DNA from: Puffinus mauretanicus
Lineage: Eukaryota > Chordata > Aves > Procellariiformes > Procellariidae
Length of the DNA stretch: 64,000 nt
Direction: 5' to 3'
NCBI GenBank assembly: GCA_023333565.1
Contig: JAJKFH010001538.1
Location: forward strand, 2,469,001 to 2,533,000
Of the stretch, positions 63,381 to 64,000 are shown piece after piece. Below the pieces are notes generated by a model. That model made no database searches. It was given only the letters and a program-made list of their open reading frames with translations, and had not been told where the DNA came from. Within the stretch, counting starts at the first letter, position 1. Each line of letters starts with the position of its first letter. The translations under genes and the position numbers were made by a program.

Positions 63381-64000
63381 GCGTGTATTTTGCATTCATC
63401 TTTCGCGTTGCATGCCGTGGTGGTTGACGTTCGGTTGTGCCTGTAGTTCTCTCTGCAAGCAGGAAAGGGTTTGGGGTTTTGCTGAAGGGGAGGAAGGCTG
63501 ACAATAAAAGGTGACAAAGTGGCCCACTCAGTACCGAAGATGGGCTGGCTGAGGAAGGAGAAGGTTGTTTAGAAAGAAAACCGAGGGGAGGAGGACAAAC
63601 AGGAGCAGGTACAGGCACGGTCACAAACTTTTTGCTCTTTCTGCGCAGATGCTGTGTCTTTAGGTACCGCCAGCTCCCTGGGCAAGGTGTGACGATGGCC
63701 ACAGGGTGATAATGACAGCGAGCAGTCGCTGCGCTGGGAAAGTGTTTTTCGGGGTTGCGAGGCTGAGCTAGTCTATCCAAAGTCTGCAGCGGCTGAATCG
63801 CAGCAAAGAGGGACTCGTTAAGAAAGTGGAGCAAATAATAATGATCCATCTGTTTAATGCAGCTGAAAAGCGTACTTCAAAGATAGTGTTATCCTAAAAA
63901 AGCCCAAGTATAGAGGGGAATATACTTGATCACGGCTTCCAAGTTGTGATGGTAGCGTTGTAAGTAGGTCAGCAAACGGTAATATTTAAATTAACTCCTC
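63381..64000. other. Intronic sequence at the right edge
   Basis: Ordinary composition; nothing recognised. Confidence 0.5.

Larger units (their letters stand above)
44670..64000 (+). other. TCF7: TCF7 intron 3, at least 19.3 kb, runs off the window
   Basis: It starts at the strong donor GTAAGT after exon 3. I looked for the next conserved TCF segments (the HPLTPLITYSNEHFSPG region and the HMG box) among the translated frames and saw none. Between the elements listed separately I see nothing beyond ordinary AT-leaning sequence, short A/T homopolymers and unrecognised short open frames. This applies to 44670-47040, 47231-56974, 57073-58160, 58230-60240 and 60551-62860, which hold no supported gene. 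Confidence 0.75.

Noticed and set aside
63229..63849. A 206-codon minus-strand frame overlapping the intronic CpG island
   Set aside because: Low-complexity Ser/Pro/Arg-rich product with no recognisable match; likely chance.
1..64000. CRISPR arrays, operons, prophage, tRNA or rRNA genes
   Set aside because: The DNA is vertebrate in character. No spaced direct repeats, no operon-like gene packing and no intact cloverleaf gene were seen.

Overview
The window looks like vertebrate nuclear DNA, most likely from a bird or another sauropsid. The evidence is spliced exons with GT/AG introns, CpG-dense islands in otherwise AT-leaning sequence, decayed CR1-type LINE copies, tRNA-derived SINE relics, and old palindromic repeats of a kind I associate with bird, crocodilian and turtle genomes. 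Repeat density is low, which favours a bird, but I cannot name a species. There is no bacterial, phage or CRISPR content.

Only one protein-coding gene can be supported: the 5' end of a TCF/LEF transcription factor on the + strand, best called TCF7 (TCF-1). Exon 1 (43817-44014) encodes the beta-catenin-binding domain. Exon 2 (44107-44173) and exon 3 (44563-44669, or 44560 with an alternative acceptor) follow after introns of 92 and about 389 bases. The next coding exon is not visible, so intron 3 covers the rest of the window (at least 19.3 kb). The HMG-box DNA-binding domain lies beyond the right edge.

Positions 1 to about 41.7 kb are intergenic or unassigned upstream sequence. They hold short GC-rich patches (1-490, 6.4-6.66 kb, 18.48-19.0 kb with a near-consensus CTCF motif, 27.93-28.87 kb), two CR1 fragments (14.25-15.11 and 17.01-17.45 kb), SINE relics (1.5, 25.6, 30.2 kb) and palindromic relics (8.4, 26.0, 38.4, 39.1, 40.4 kb). 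Many open frames of 60-300 codons occur here, but none shows a recognisable family, and I treat them as chance.

The TCF7 promoter region (about 41.76-43.82 kb) is structurally rich. It has a 1 kb GT-rich minisatellite, a 58-base perfectly alternating purine/pyrimidine run, a GC box, a CCAAT box, a TCF/LEF motif with nearby GCCGCC-type helper motifs, two G-quadruplex motifs, and then an unusual purine/A-rich leader just before the start codon. Together these suggest a TATA-less CpG promoter with possible Wnt feedback. Intron 3 carries further CpG clusters (47.05-47.23 kb and 62.86-63.38 kb), a CCCGGG-bearing minisatellite (56.97-57.07 kb) and a reversed CR1 tail (58.16 kb). The 62.9 kb island is the best candidate for an internal promoter. 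I found no convincing previously undescribed biological system. The most testable observations are regulatory.
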